Shown here piece by piece: positions 22,597-31,711 of a stretch of 35,364 bases of DNA (positions within the stretch are counted from its first letter, which is position 1; each line of letters opens with the position of its first letter). Both the position numbers and the translations under genes were made by a program. The stretch covers positions 57,891 through 93,254 of the forward strand of contig DIEX01000028.1 in assembly GCA_002418835.1 (NCBI GenBank). The letters are read 5' to 3'. The stretch is from Spirochaetia bacterium UBA5763 (GTDB lineage: Bacteria > Spirochaetota > UBA4802 > UBA5550). Under the pieces are notes generated by a model, which saw nothing but the letters and a program-made list of their open reading frames with translations, was not told the origin of the DNA and searched no databases.

Positions 22597-23793
22597 CTAT
22601 CTATACCCGTAATTATCCACAATAAAATCTATATCTTTATCACCGCGACCTGAAAGATTAACCAGAATAGACTTACGCGGGTTCTCTTTTGCGTACTTCA
22701 TGGCAAAAGCAACAGCGTGAGCGCTCTCAAGAGCAGGGATAATACCTTCAACTTTTGAAAGAGTATAGAATGCGTCAAGGCACTCTTCATCAGATGCTGT
22801 TGTATACTCTACGCGATTGTTATCCTTAAGCATACAATGCTCAGGCCCTGAACCTGGATAATCAAGGCCGCTTGCGATAGAATATACAGGCTCCGGCTCA
22901 CCCTTATCATTCTGGAGAAGATAGCTTTTAAATCCGTGGAGTACGCCCGGTTTACCGTACGAAAGACTTGCCGCGTGATCACCGATTTTCAGAGAACGGC
23001 CCGATGGCTCCACTCCTATAATCCTGACATTTTGATCTTCAATAAATGCTGAAAAAAGGCCCATGGCATTCGAGCCTCCCCCCACACAGGCGGTAATTGC
23101 ATCAGGAAGCTCCCCTGTCATTTCAAGAAACTGCTCACGTGCCTCCAGCCCCACTACATGCTGAAAATCACGAACCATCATGGGGAAGGGATGCGGCCCC
23201 ACCACTGAGCCTATACAGTACATTGAAGTCACAGGATCTTTAAGGTAAGCTTCAAACGCGGAATCCACAGCCTCCTTTAATGTCTTTAAACCATGAGTTA
23301 CTGGGATAAGTGTTGCTCCCAGAAGTTTCATACGCACAACATTTGGATGCTCCTTTGCTATATCCACCTCCCCCATATGAATTTCACATTCAAGGCCGAA
23401 GTATGCTGCGGCAGTTGCAAGTGCAACACCATGCTGGCCAGCGCCTGTTTCTGCAATAACTCTTTTCTTCCCCATATATTTGGCAAGGAGAACCTCTCCC
23501 ATACAGTGATTCAGTTTATGAGCACCTGTGTGATTCAGGTCCTCCCGTTTAAGATATATACGCCCCCCCATCTTATTTGAGAGGTTCCTGCAGAAATATG
23601 TGGGAGTCGGCCTCCCCTGAAAATGCTTCCTTATATTTCTTAATTCACTTATGAAATCATGGGATTTACTTATAGAATAGTAGGCATCAGTAATTTTATC
23701 CATCTCCGCCTGAAGATCCGGGGGTATAAAAGATCCTCCATATTCGCCGAAAAAACCTTTCGCATCCGGATATTTTTTCAGATAATCAGTCAT
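22597..23793 (-). CDS. trpB: Tryptophan synthase beta chain, stand-alone
   Basis: 398 residues, standard length. It condenses indole and L-serine to L-tryptophan using PLP. PLP Lys is Lys93 in TGAHKLNH, the catalytic Glu is Glu115 in AETGAGQHGVA, the phosphate loop is CVGGGSNAMG (237-245), and GPHPFP (199-204) and the end LVNLSGRGDKDIDF are intact. GPHPFP marks it as TrpB1-like rather than the TrpB2 type. The residue after HKLN is His (HKLNH), where Asn or Gln is usual. No trpA or other trp gene is present, so it may work as an indole-salvaging enzyme or pair with a distant trpA. The ATG has a strong AAAGGAG site; the NCS2-type permease follows in the same operon. Confidence 0.96.
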   Translation of the reverse strand: MTDYLKKYPDAKGFFGEYGGSFIPPDLQAEMDKITDAYYSISKSHDFISELRNIRKHFQGRPTPTYFCRNLSNKMGGRIYLKREDLNHTGAHKLNHCMGEVLLAKYMGKKRVIAETGAGQHGVALATAAAYFGLECEIHMGEVDIAKEHPNVVRMKLLGATLIPVTHGLKTLKEAVDSAFEAYLKDPVTSMYCIGSVVGPHPFPMMVRDFQHVVGLEAREQFLEMTGELPDAITACVGGGSNAMGLFSAFIEDQNVRIIGVEPSGRSLKIGDHAASLSYGKPGVLHGFKSYLLQNDKGEPEPVYSIASGLDYPGSGPEHCMLKDNNRVEYTTASDEECLDAFYTLSKVEGIIPALESAHAVAFAMKYAKENPRKSILVNLSGRGDKDIDFIVDNYGYR

Positions 23794-24173
23794 TATAAAA
23801 TCTCCTTTATCATATACAATAGTTCAATAAACATGCTGTTTTTCTTTAACAATAACTACTTAATGATTATTACATAACAACCTTTTTTTATTAATAGTAT
23901 CCTCTGATTAAGCGGGGAGGGAACTCTTATATATTGCTGCTATATTGTAACTGAACAGCTACATATTAATCATTAAACCGGTTTCCAGATAATGACAAAA
24001 CAGCTATTGCATAATTTCCTGTATACATTTAGCACATTCATACAGTATCTCTTAAAAACACAGGATATATCCGCTTTATGAAACAGATTAAGAGATCAAG
24101 ACAGCATCAGGCATACTTAACTGATTATATGACTGATAAAGACTGAACAATTTACACCAATGGAAGGTGCCGT
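23794..24173. other. Intergenic region between divergent trpB and an unknown gene
   Basis: 380 bp, AT-rich. It should hold the promoters of both divergent genes, but I find no pair of boxes good enough to name. A 22-codon frame at 24078-24146 has no close ribosome-binding site. No tRNA, attenuator with Trp codons or T-box-like element is apparent ahead of trpB. Confidence 0.5.
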
Positions 24174-24809
24174 ATGAACCCGCTGAATTACATCTTTACT
24201 TCAAACACCAGTCATGACAGAGGCCTGTTAAGTATACTCTTCGGAAATAACAGACAGAACCGCCGCTCTGATAATAAACAGAAGAAGGTGGAACTGCCAG
24301 CAGTGCCGGTATCAGCCGCATATCTGTTTACAATTTCACCTGGTTATGAAAGCTTTAAAAATTCTCTAATCAATCTGAAGGGAAATTTTTCATTTGAAGT
24401 AGACGACATGGTTAACCTTGGAGAAGCATACTTTGAAAAATATCCTGATAATTTTAACTCCTCAACCGCAGAAGAGATACATATCGGATACCGCATTGCA
24501 CGTATATGCCTCATTGAAAAAATACTAAAAGAGATCCCCCAGGAAAGAAAATACTACTATCGCAAAATGTATTACAAATCCGCCGAAATAAATAGTATTG
24601 TTGATCATATAATAAAAAAATACGGCAAAGAGACCGTCTTTGATGATTACCTCCTTATAATCACCAACCTTGATGTTCTTTATTTAAAAATCTGCAGCAT
24701 CCCCACAAGCATGATAAAAGAGAGATATACAGGGGGGATAAGTATTTTTTTCAATATAGCTTATCTTTTTAAGAATGCGATTAAAAAATATGCTGATCCT
24801 TTAATGTAA
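24174..24809 (+). CDS. Hypothetical cytosolic protein
   Basis: 211 residues; ATG with a good AAGGTG ribosome-binding site. It has no signal peptide or membrane helix. The N-terminal 45 residues are polar and Arg/Asn-rich (GNNRQNRRSDNKQKK), the rest looks helical, with many Tyr and Lys residues (PQERKYYYRKMYYKSAEI). I do not recognise the family. It stands alone: trpB is divergent upstream, an imperfect terminator follows at 24815-24838, and srkA starts 116 bp downstream. Confidence 0.7.
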   Translation: MNPLNYIFTSNTSHDRGLLSILFGNNRQNRRSDNKQKKVELPAVPVSAAYLFTISPGYESFKNSLINLKGNFSFEVDDMVNLGEAYFEKYPDNFNSSTAEEIHIGYRIARICLIEKILKEIPQERKYYYRKMYYKSAEINSIVDHIIKKYGKETVFDDYLLIITNLDVLYLKICSIPTSMIKERYTGGISIFFNIAYLFKNAIKKYADPLM

Positions 24810-24814
24810 AAAAA

Positions 24815-24838
24815 GGGATAGAGGTTTACCCCCTATTT
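24815..24838 (+). terminator. Imperfect hairpin with T-run after the hypothetical gene
   Basis: ATAGAGG-TTTAC-CCCCTAT, a 7-bp stem with one mismatch, followed by TTTTC and, a little later, TGTTTTT. Confidence 0.45.
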
Positions 24839-24925
24839 TCTGTTTTTAATAAAAAATCATTGAATCATTTTATCCGCTGTGAATTCTTTAATCAGGATTC
24901 AATAAAATTCACAGGCGGATTTCTG

Positions 24926-25972
24926 ATGAGCAACCTTTTCTACACACTGACACCTGACACGGTAATTAAAGCTGTTGAGAGTAACGGCTTTATTACTTCA
25001 GGACACTACATGGTGCTTAACAGTTACGAAAACCGCGTTTACGATCTCCGTCTTGATGAAGGCTCGCATATAATAGTAAAATTCTACAGGCCCGGCAGAT
25101 GGACAGAAGCGCAGATTCTTGAAGAACACAGCTTTCTCAATGAATTGAATGATAGCGAAATACCTGTCTGCGCGCCGCTCACTTTCCCCGGCGGCGGGAC
25201 GCTGCGGGAAGCAGGGGGTATATACTTTGCTGTATGGCCCCGCACAGGAGGGAGAATTCCTGAGGAGCTCTCCGATGATGAGCTTCTCAACCTGGGACGT
25301 CTCATTGCGCGCATACACAATAACGGATCAGCAAAACCTTCTGAACACAGGATCAGACTCTCCGCTGAAAGCTACGCGCTGAAGCCTTTAGAATTCCTCC
25401 TTGAGAATGATTTTTTACCTCATCATATAAGGGAGAGATACTCAAATGCAGTACGTGAAATTGCCGGCATCTACAGTTCACTCTCCGCAGATGTGCCTGT
25501 TCACCGCATTCACGGAGACTGCCATCCGGGGAATTTACTGAAAGGTATAAACGGTTTCTTCTTCCTTGACTTCGATGATTTTCTCACAGGGCCTGCTGTG
25601 CAGGACATCTGGATGCTTATACAGTCACGGGACGAAGAGGGTATCCGGCAGAGGGATATGCTTATTTCCGGTTACAGGGAGTTCCGTGATTTTGAGTATT
25701 CATGGCTCCGGTTAATTGAACCGCTCCGCGCACTGCGATATATCCACTACTCCACCTGGATTGCAAAACGGTGGATCGATCCCGCTTTTCCGCAGATATT
25801 TCCACACTTCGGCACTGACCGTTACTGGGAGGAGGAGACAACAGACCTGGAGGATCAGATAAATGTTATCTACTCAGGGGGGGAAGATCTCCCGGAAAGA
25901 ACAGAACAGAGTGATGTTAAAGAGGAGAAGGAACTTACCAATAAAGATTTTTTCTGGGACCTGGAAGGTTAA
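24926..25972 (+). CDS. srkA: Stress response kinase A (SrkA/YihE/RdoA family)
   Basis: 348 residues from the ATG at 24926 (AGGCGG upstream); a TTG 66 bp earlier is less likely. The sequence follows E. coli SrkA closely in its key blocks: LNSYENRVYDLRLDEG, IIVKFYRPGRWTEAQILEEH, FAVWPRTGGR, the catalytic loop HGDCHPGN (Asp198), the metal-binding FLDFDDFLTGPAVQDIWML (Asp215/217) and IEPLRALRYIHYSTWIAKRW. SrkA is a cytosolic Ser/Thr kinase of the aminoglycoside-phosphotransferase fold that counters stress-induced death, and is often next to dsbA; dsbA is absent here. The C-terminal 40 residues are acidic and extend past the usual end. The convergent hydrolase gene stops 8 bp away. Confidence 0.93.
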   Translation: MSNLFYTLTPDTVIKAVESNGFITSGHYMVLNSYENRVYDLRLDEGSHIIVKFYRPGRWTEAQILEEHSFLNELNDSEIPVCAPLTFPGGGTLREAGGIYFAVWPRTGGRIPEELSDDELLNLGRLIARIHNNGSAKPSEHRIRLSAESYALKPLEFLLENDFLPHHIRERYSNAVREIAGIYSSLSADVPVHRIHGDCHPGNLLKGINGFFFLDFDDFLTGPAVQDIWMLIQSRDEEGIRQRDMLISGYREFRDFEYSWLRLIEPLRALRYIHYSTWIAKRWIDPAFPQIFPHFGTDRYWEEETTDLEDQINVIYSGGEDLPERTEQSDVKEEKELTNKDFFWDLEG

Positions 25973-25980
25973 TTTCTGAA

Positions 25981-26853
25981 TTACCTGAAATTTCTGTAAA
26001 ACCATTGCTCAATTGCTTCACGAAGTTCACCAGGTTTTTCTGTTGGAACCCAGTGATATGAATCGATAATTACAGTTTCACAATCAGAAAGAGATCCGCA
26101 TAAATCATTTACATCACATGACTCGCTGAAAAGCCTCCCTGAAGAAAAAATAAAAAGTTTCGGAACTGCAATTTTTTTCAGATCAGGCAGAGGCCTCAGA
26201 AGTTCACGCACACTCTGAAGATATGCCGCAACAGGGATATACCTGAGATCATAAAGAGGTGACCCGTACCGCTTTTTCAGAATCTCCGGTGTACCAGCCT
26301 CCTCAATCAGCTCTCTCCCTGAACGATCAAGCTCACGGAGATCAAGAAAGGGAAGTTTTCTTCTGTAAAAGCCTGAACAATTAATTATCCGCAACAAAGC
26401 AATTAATGAACCGAGAAGAAGCTTGTGTCTCCCCAGCCTTTTAAGCACGCCGGTGAATGACTCTGAGAAGAGAGGCTCAAGCAGAACAATACCGGTGCAT
26501 TTTTCAGGATATAAAACTGCAAAATTAACCGCAATATTCGCCCCCAGGCAGTGCCCACCCACAGCCGCATACTCATAGCCCTCTTTATCAAGTATTGCAG
26601 CAATATCTCCGCACCACTCCTCCATTGTGATTACACCACGAAAAACAGAGTTCCCATGCCCCCTGAGATCAGGAAGAATAATATCCCAGGACTCTTTCAA
26701 AGAAGTGAGCTCGGTAAACTCAGACCATCGTGTCATATTGCTGGCAAGGCCGTGACACAGAATAATAACCCTCTTTTTAAATCCTCCGGAAACAATACGG
26801 TAGGATATCCCTGCTCCATCTTTTCTCTCTATTTTATTAATTCTATCTGTCAT
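25981..26853 (-). CDS. Alpha/beta hydrolase with a cysteine at the nucleophile position
   Basis: 290 residues with the alpha/beta hydrolase order: oxyanion-side motif ILCHGLASNM, LPDLRGHGNS, the nucleophile elbow AAVGGHCLGANIAVNF and the terminal catalytic His (His267, SYHWVPTEKP). The elbow reads G-H-Cys102-L-G instead of the usual G-x-Ser-x-G; the codon is TGC, a single base from a Ser codon. Cys nucleophiles are known in dienelactone hydrolase-type enzymes, so activity is possible, but on a different substrate from lipases or esterases. No signal peptide is seen; the protein is probably cytosolic. The ribosome-binding site is weak. The gene lies 40 bp downstream of an exported-protein gene on the same strand and is convergent with srkA. 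Confidence 0.88.
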   Translation of the reverse strand: MTDRINKIERKDGAGISYRIVSGGFKKRVIILCHGLASNMTRWSEFTELTSLKESWDIILPDLRGHGNSVFRGVITMEEWCGDIAAILDKEGYEYAAVGGHCLGANIAVNFAVLYPEKCTGIVLLEPLFSESFTGVLKRLGRHKLLLGSLIALLRIINCSGFYRRKLPFLDLRELDRSGRELIEEAGTPEILKKRYGSPLYDLRYIPVAAYLQSVRELLRPLPDLKKIAVPKLFIFSSGRLFSESCDVNDLCGSLSDCETVIIDSYHWVPTEKPGELREAIEQWFYRNFR

Positions 26854-26893
26854 ATATTTTTCTGAAAAATTTTTTCTCCGGGACCTTACAGCT

Positions 26894-27538
26894 TTATTTT
26901 ACATCAAGAAACATTTTCCCTGTCTTTTTCTCAATAATAATAGAGAAATCCAGCGGGTCTTCATTCTCACAGTTTGTATAATAAATATGCTTCCCATGAT
27001 ATTTTGCGGTATATAACAGATCACTGTTTATCTCTTCCACAAGGCAGAAGTCCGCCTCCACATGCCAGTATGTATTCACAATCTGAGATTCAATAAGAAA
27101 TTCCGCCAGCTCAGGCGCTTTAAAATACTTAAAAGATAAGTCCCTGTATTTTCCTATTAAGAATCTCTCTCCACTTTTTCGTGTTGCGTCACCCCGCTTT
27201 AGTTCACTGAAAAGAGAGGACTCAACAGCAATTCTGTGCAGTTTTTCATTTCGCCCTATTATAAAAGCATCCCCTTTTGAATATTTCTCAAGACCCGTGA
27301 CCGGCTGATACCCGGAATTTTTTAGTGATACTGAATTTATTTTTTTAGATTCCTCCTCCTCTTTATATGAAGAGGTGAATCCTCGCCAAGGATTTTTATC
27401 GCGGCTAATCTGATATTTCTTTATGCATTTATTCTCTTTCATCATATTCTCCCCTCCTTCAGCATAAACAGACAGCAGAAACGGAAACATTAAAAAACAT
27501 AGAACTGCTGAATAAACGGGATAACACTTCAAAGCCAT
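26894..27538 (-). CDS. Exported protein of unknown function
   Basis: 214 residues from the first ATG (27536-27538), preceded by GGCGGTG; a TTG 15 bp upstream is possible. Residues 1-27 look like a signal peptide (YSAVLCFLMFPFLLSVYA). Two Cys in the mature N- and C-terminal parts could form a disulfide (KENKCIKKY and YTNCENEDP). The C-terminal half reads like a small alpha/beta or beta domain (WHVEADFCLVEEINSDLLY, then FSIIIEKKTGKMFLDVK). I do not recognise the family. It may be co-transcribed with the alpha/beta hydrolase that follows 40 bp later. Confidence 0.7.
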   Translation of the reverse strand: MALKCYPVYSAVLCFLMFPFLLSVYAEGGENMMKENKCIKKYQISRDKNPWRGFTSSYKEEEESKKINSVSLKNSGYQPVTGLEKYSKGDAFIIGRNEKLHRIAVESSLFSELKRGDATRKSGERFLIGKYRDLSFKYFKAPELAEFLIESQIVNTYWHVEADFCLVEEINSDLLYTAKYHGKHIYYTNCENEDPLDFSIIIEKKTGKMFLDVK

Positions 27539-27631
27539 AATACACCGCCACAACCAGAAGATTAATTTAAATTATACTTTAGAGATAGTGAAGTCAACTG
27601 GAACCGATGGGAAGCAGCCGTTTGTCTTTAT

Positions 27632-28234
27632 TTATTTCCCCCTTTTTGATCCTGGAGGGCCCGGCATCCCTCTTCTAATTTTCTCTTTCTTTTCCGCTTT
27701 TGGAGGAGTACTGTATGCCGCTGTTAAACGAAGCAATTCAGTTTTTCCAATATCACCTCTGAGGAAACCGGCAATCCCGAGTTTTATCTCCTTAGGAAAA
27801 ACCTCCCAGTACCTTTTCTTCCACTCCATGCCGGAATTCATGTCTGTTTCAACAAACTGTACAACCATTTCCATCAGAAGATCCGGAGGCAGTTTTTTAG
27901 CCAGTGCTGAACTGCTGCTGTCAGGAACCATCTGATTCACAATTGCATTCAGCTCCCTTTGTGAAATATCGGGCTTATGCTGAAGAGCAAGCTGCACCAC
28001 CAGGTCACGTGCCATCTTCTTCATATTGAGATTCGCCATTCCAAGCTGTTCCTGTATCTGCTTCGACATGTTTTTTGCCATGGAATCAAGGTCCAGACTC
28101 CCATTCAGGCCGGATGGTTTTACCGTTTTTTTGTCCCGTTCATCAAGAAGACGGTACAGCTCCTCCATCTCTTCAACCGAAGCATTCCTGAGAAAACGAT
28201 CCAGGAGATTGTTTTTAATATCATCATTGTTCAT
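27632..28234 (-). CDS. Hypothetical cytosolic protein
   Basis: 200 residues, no signal peptide or membrane helix. It looks almost entirely helical: an acidic start (NNDDIKNNLLDRFLRNASVE), a Met/Gln-rich middle (SMAKNMSKQIQEQLGM) and a basic Pro/Gly-rich tail (IRRGMPGPPGSKRGK). The start ATG has no Shine-Dalgarno. I do not recognise the family and see no catalytic pattern. The basic tail could bind nucleic acid or membrane, but this is a guess. It lies upstream of the exported protein on the same strand, 93 bp away, and divergent from the diguanylate cyclase. Confidence 0.65.
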   Translation of the reverse strand: MNNDDIKNNLLDRFLRNASVEEMEELYRLLDERDKKTVKPSGLNGSLDLDSMAKNMSKQIQEQLGMANLNMKKMARDLVVQLALQHKPDISQRELNAIVNQMVPDSSSSALAKKLPPDLLMEMVVQFVETDMNSGMEWKKRYWEVFPKEIKLGIAGFLRGDIGKTELLRLTAAYSTPPKAEKKEKIRRGMPGPPGSKRGK

Positions 28235-28296
28235 AATTTTCAGGTTACATCATTCATATTTTTTCCGGTTTGCGTATAAATAAATCATTTTCAATA

Positions 28297-28325
28297 TAAA
28301 CAGAGCATCAAAAAAATAGTATATT
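28297..28325 (+). promoter_or_regulatory. Predicted promoter of the diguanylate cyclase gene
   Basis: TAAACA (28297-28302), 17-bp spacer, TATATT (28320-28325). Transcription from here would give a leader of about 165 nt. Confidence 0.3.
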
Positions 28326-28366
28326 AAAATTATTTCAAAGCGCCTTTTCTGTTAAGCTTAGTTTCT

Positions 28367-28453
28367 ACCGCTCCTCAGTGAGGCGGTAAATCCTCTGGCG
28401 TGAAGGGGCTCTGTATCTCAGATCATTATAAGTACCAGACTTACAGCAAGTCT
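28367..28453 (+). promoter_or_regulatory. Structured leader upstream of the diguanylate cyclase
   Basis: Three hairpins in the predicted leader: ACCG-CT-CCTCA/TGAGG-CGGT (28367-28387), CCTCT/AGGGG with wobble pairs (28392-28408) and a perfect AGACTT-ACAGC-AAGTCT (28437-28453). None is followed by a T-run. The sequence does not show the conserved cores of the c-di-GMP riboswitches that I know, so any regulatory role is inference. Confidence 0.4.
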
Positions 28454-28498
28454 ACCAAATTAGAATTTTTATACATGTAAATTTCCGGAAAGTTACGA

Positions 28499-31480
28499 AT
28501 GAAGAACCTTTTTTTAAACATTAATCAGCTCTTTTCTATACACACTTTTTTCTGTCCGGAACATACACTTGCCGGAATCATTCTGTTATTACTGCTGTTT
28601 ATAACAATAATTTCCTTTTTATTATTCTTATACAGGATAAAAGCCTTATACTACTCAATGCAGAAATACCGGCTGTTTTTCAACGAGTCCCCTGATCCGC
28701 AGCTCCTTATTGTAGAAGGGAAAATAACTGAATGCAATAAAAGTGCTGAGCTCCTCTGGAACCTGAAACGTTCCGATATAATAGGCCGCCATCCGGGGGA
28801 TCTCTCGCCTTCACAACAGCCGGACGGAAGCAATTCCCTTCAGAAATCTTCTGAATATATAGAGAAAGCATTAATAGAGGGGAGAAATATTGTCGAATGG
28901 CAGCATATCCGGCCGGATAATTCAGTTTTCTGGATTGAAGTGATTCTCTTCGCAGTAAAATTTTTCAGAAAGACCGGAGTTATTGCGACAGTCCGGGACA
29001 TAACAGCAAGAAAAATTGCCGAAGAAAAGCTTATCCTCGAGCAGAAAAGAATGAGGGAGATTATTGATCTTGTGCCTCATTTTATATTTGCAAAAGATTC
29101 TGAAGGCAGATTTTTCATTGTAAACAAAGCAGTGGCAGAGGCATACGGCACCACTGTAGAAGAACTTACCGGTAAATGCGATTCTGATTTCACCTCATCA
29201 GAAGAGGAGGCTGCCCATTTCAGGAAAGCTGATCTCGAAGTAATAAACTCAGGAAAGATGAAAACAATCCCTGAAGAGAGGATTACTTATGCTTCTGGTG
29301 ATATCCATATACTCAATACAGTGAAGATACCATTTACCCTTTCAGGTACTTCGACTCCTGCTGTTCTCGGTTTTTCCATGGATATAACTGAAAAAATTGC
29401 TGCTGAGCAGGCCCTTAAACAAAGTGAAGAAAAATTCCGTATTCTCGTTGAAAACATAAGTGAAGTCATATTCTCATCAGATATAAACGGAATCTGTACC
29501 TATATAAGCCCTGTAATAGAGAATCAGTTCGGTTATAAACCTGAAGAGATAACAGGGAGATCCTTTGAAGTATTTACGTTTCATGAAGATCTTCCGGGAC
29601 TCAACGCGGATTTTTTAAAGACCACGGAAGGGCGTGGGGAACCTTATGAATTCAGGGTACACGCAAAAAACGGTGAAATCCGAACAGTAAGATCTTCCAG
29701 CACGGTTTTATATAATGAAAACAAACCTACAGGGATAATAGGGATTATTACAGACATTACCTCTATCAAAGAGAAAGAGAACGAACTCAGGGAGGCCCTG
29801 AACTACAGGAGAGCTATTCTTGACCAGACCGCTGTTGGTATTGTGCTTACATATAATGACAGAATTATTCATGAAGCTAATCAACGTGCTTGTGAAATTT
29901 TCGGATACTCTCTGGATTGTTTTATCGGAATGAGTTTCAGGAGGATTCATATCTCCGAAAAGAATTTTGATGAATTCGCTGTTTCTTATGATCGCCTGAA
30001 TGAACTGGGGATGGTTACCCTCGAAATACCATTCCGCAGAAAAGACAATGCACAGATCTGGTGCTATACATGCGGCACATTTCTTGATCCTGAAGATCAT
30101 GACAAAGGAATAATCTGGACAATAGTAGATATCTCTGAATTGAGAAACGCCCAGGAGATAATCCGCTCCTCGCAGCAGAAACTCTCTCTCCTGATACAGC
30201 AGACCATACTTGCTGTTGTGGAATGGGACATAGATTTCCGGGTAAAAAACTGGAACCCCGCAGCGGAAAGTGTTTTCGGATACAGCATAAATGAAGCTGC
30301 CGGTAAAACCGCTGATGAGCTTATACTCACTGAAAATTCAAAGGTTCAGGTTATGAGCGTCTGGAAAGAATTGATTTCCGGCAGACAGAGTGAAAAAACC
30401 AGAAGCCAAAACCGAACAAAAAACGGCGATATTATTATCTGCGACTGGTACAGCACCCCCATAATAGACAATTCTGGAGCGGTTATTGGTGTTATATCTA
30501 TGGCTGAAGATGTTACACAGAGAGAAAAGATGAACCAGTCAATCTTAGAGAGCGAACAGAAACTTGATGCCCTCATCAAGTCAGCCCGTGACGCGGTTAT
30601 CCTGATAAACCATAAAGGTGAAATAAATCTATGGAATGATGCTGCCTCAAAAATTTTCGGTTACACCACGAACGAGGCATTAGGGAAAAACCTCCATACT
30701 CTCATCACTCCTCCACGTTTTCTGGAGGCTTATATAGACGGATTCAGAATTTTCAGAGAAACAGGAGATAGCCTGATTCTGGAAAAAACAATTGAAATGA
30801 CAGCGATGAAGAAAGGGGGGGAGGAATTCCCTGTTGAACTTTCACTCTCATCCTTAAATGTCAGTAACGGATGGTCAGCCGTAGGAATTGTCCGTGACAT
30901 AACAGAACGGCGCAGGTATGAAAATGAGCTTTATGAAACAAACCAGCAGCTAAGTGAACTGACTGAAGCTCTGACATACCAGGCCTTTTACGACTCACTC
31001 ACAGGCATATTCAACAGGCGTGCCATACTGGAACATCTTGAAAAAGAACACTCCAGGATACGACGCGAAGGCGGTACACTCTGCGCGGGAATACTGGATC
31101 TTGATCACTTTAAAATAATAAATGATAATTACGGCCACCAGGCAGGAGATGAAGCTCTCAAAAATTTTGCATCAACCATTAAAAAAAACCTGCGTGAATA
31201 TGACTCAGTCGGCCGTTATGGAGGGGAGGAATTCCTGGTTGTTGCTTCAGGATGCGATGAAAATGATGTCATTGTGCTTTTTAACAGGCTGTGCAATGCT
31301 GTAGAAAAAAGTGTTCTGATACATAATAATCAAAAGATCTCAATTACTGTAAGCGGCGGAGTATGCATGGCCGGTCCTGATATGTCAATAGACGAAACAC
31401 TTGCAGCAGCAGACTCCTCACTTTACAGAGCGAAAACATCCGGACGCAACAGGATTATTTATAACTGGAGAGAGGAGTAA
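28499..31480 (+). CDS. Membrane-anchored diguanylate cyclase with six PAS domains
   Basis: 993 residues; ATG with GGAAAG upstream. One membrane helix (about 23-46, LAGIILLLLLFITIISFLLF), then six PAS domains at about 55-170, 185-300, 310-425, 435-548, 560-675 and 685-805, each closing with a DI/DV-T element such as VRDITERR. The C-terminal GGDEF domain (about 825-990) has DSLTGIFNRR, LDLDHFKIINDNYGH and the active-site loop GGEEF (908-912), so it should make cyclic di-GMP from two GTP. An inhibitory RxxD site (Arg899-Asp902) lies five residues before GGEEF, which predicts product inhibition. There is no EAL domain and no histidine kinase part. It has a long structured leader and no co-transcribed partner. 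Confidence 0.95.
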   Translation: MKNLFLNINQLFSIHTFFCPEHTLAGIILLLLLFITIISFLLFLYRIKALYYSMQKYRLFFNESPDPQLLIVEGKITECNKSAELLWNLKRSDIIGRHPGDLSPSQQPDGSNSLQKSSEYIEKALIEGRNIVEWQHIRPDNSVFWIEVILFAVKFFRKTGVIATVRDITARKIAEEKLILEQKRMREIIDLVPHFIFAKDSEGRFFIVNKAVAEAYGTTVEELTGKCDSDFTSSEEEAAHFRKADLEVINSGKMKTIPEERITYASGDIHILNTVKIPFTLSGTSTPAVLGFSMDITEKIAAEQALKQSEEKFRILVENISEVIFSSDINGICTYISPVIENQFGYKPEEITGRSFEVFTFHEDLPGLNADFLKTTEGRGEPYEFRVHAKNGEIRTVRSSSTVLYNENKPTGIIGIITDITSIKEKENELREALNYRRAILDQTAVGIVLTYNDRIIHEANQRACEIFGYSLDCFIGMSFRRIHISEKNFDEFAVSYDRLNELGMVTLEIPFRRKDNAQIWCYTCGTFLDPEDHDKGIIWTIVDISELRNAQEIIRSSQQKLSLLIQQTILAVVEWDIDFRVKNWNPAAESVFGYSINEAAGKTADELILTENSKVQVMSVWKELISGRQSEKTRSQNRTKNGDIIICDWYSTPIIDNSGAVIGVISMAEDVTQREKMNQSILESEQKLDALIKSARDAVILINHKGEINLWNDAASKIFGYTTNEALGKNLHTLITPPRFLEAYIDGFRIFRETGDSLILEKTIEMTAMKKGGEEFPVELSLSSLNVSNGWSAVGIVRDITERRRYENELYETNQQLSELTEALTYQAFYDSLTGIFNRRAILEHLEKEHSRIRREGGTLCAGILDLDHFKIINDNYGHQAGDEALKNFASTIKKNLREYDSVGRYGGEEFLVVASGCDENDVIVLFNRLCNAVEKSVLIHNNQKISITVSGGVCMAGPDMSIDETLAAADSSLYRAKTSGRNRIIYNWREE

Positions 31481-31711
31481 ATTATCAATCCGGTATAATA
31501 TCTTATTCAAAATAATAATTCACCAAAAATAAAAAACACAAGCTACAGAATTCATTACATTTTTTACTTGAAACCTGACTGTTTCTTAAATATTATATAA
31601 AATAGTTTACTTTCTGAATCTTTTATATATATAATCAGCAGAATAAAACAGACCTGACATATAAATAAAGACTTATCAAGGCTGCAGTAAAAGGGGAAGT
31701 ACCGGAAACTG

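Noticed and set aside
24078..24146. 22-codon frame upstream of the hypothetical gene at 24174
   Set aside because: AGGAT lies too far from the ATG and there is no other support for coding.
28367..28498. c-di-GMP riboswitch ahead of the diguanylate cyclase
   Set aside because: Hairpins are present but the conserved sequence cores of the known c-di-GMP classes are not seen.
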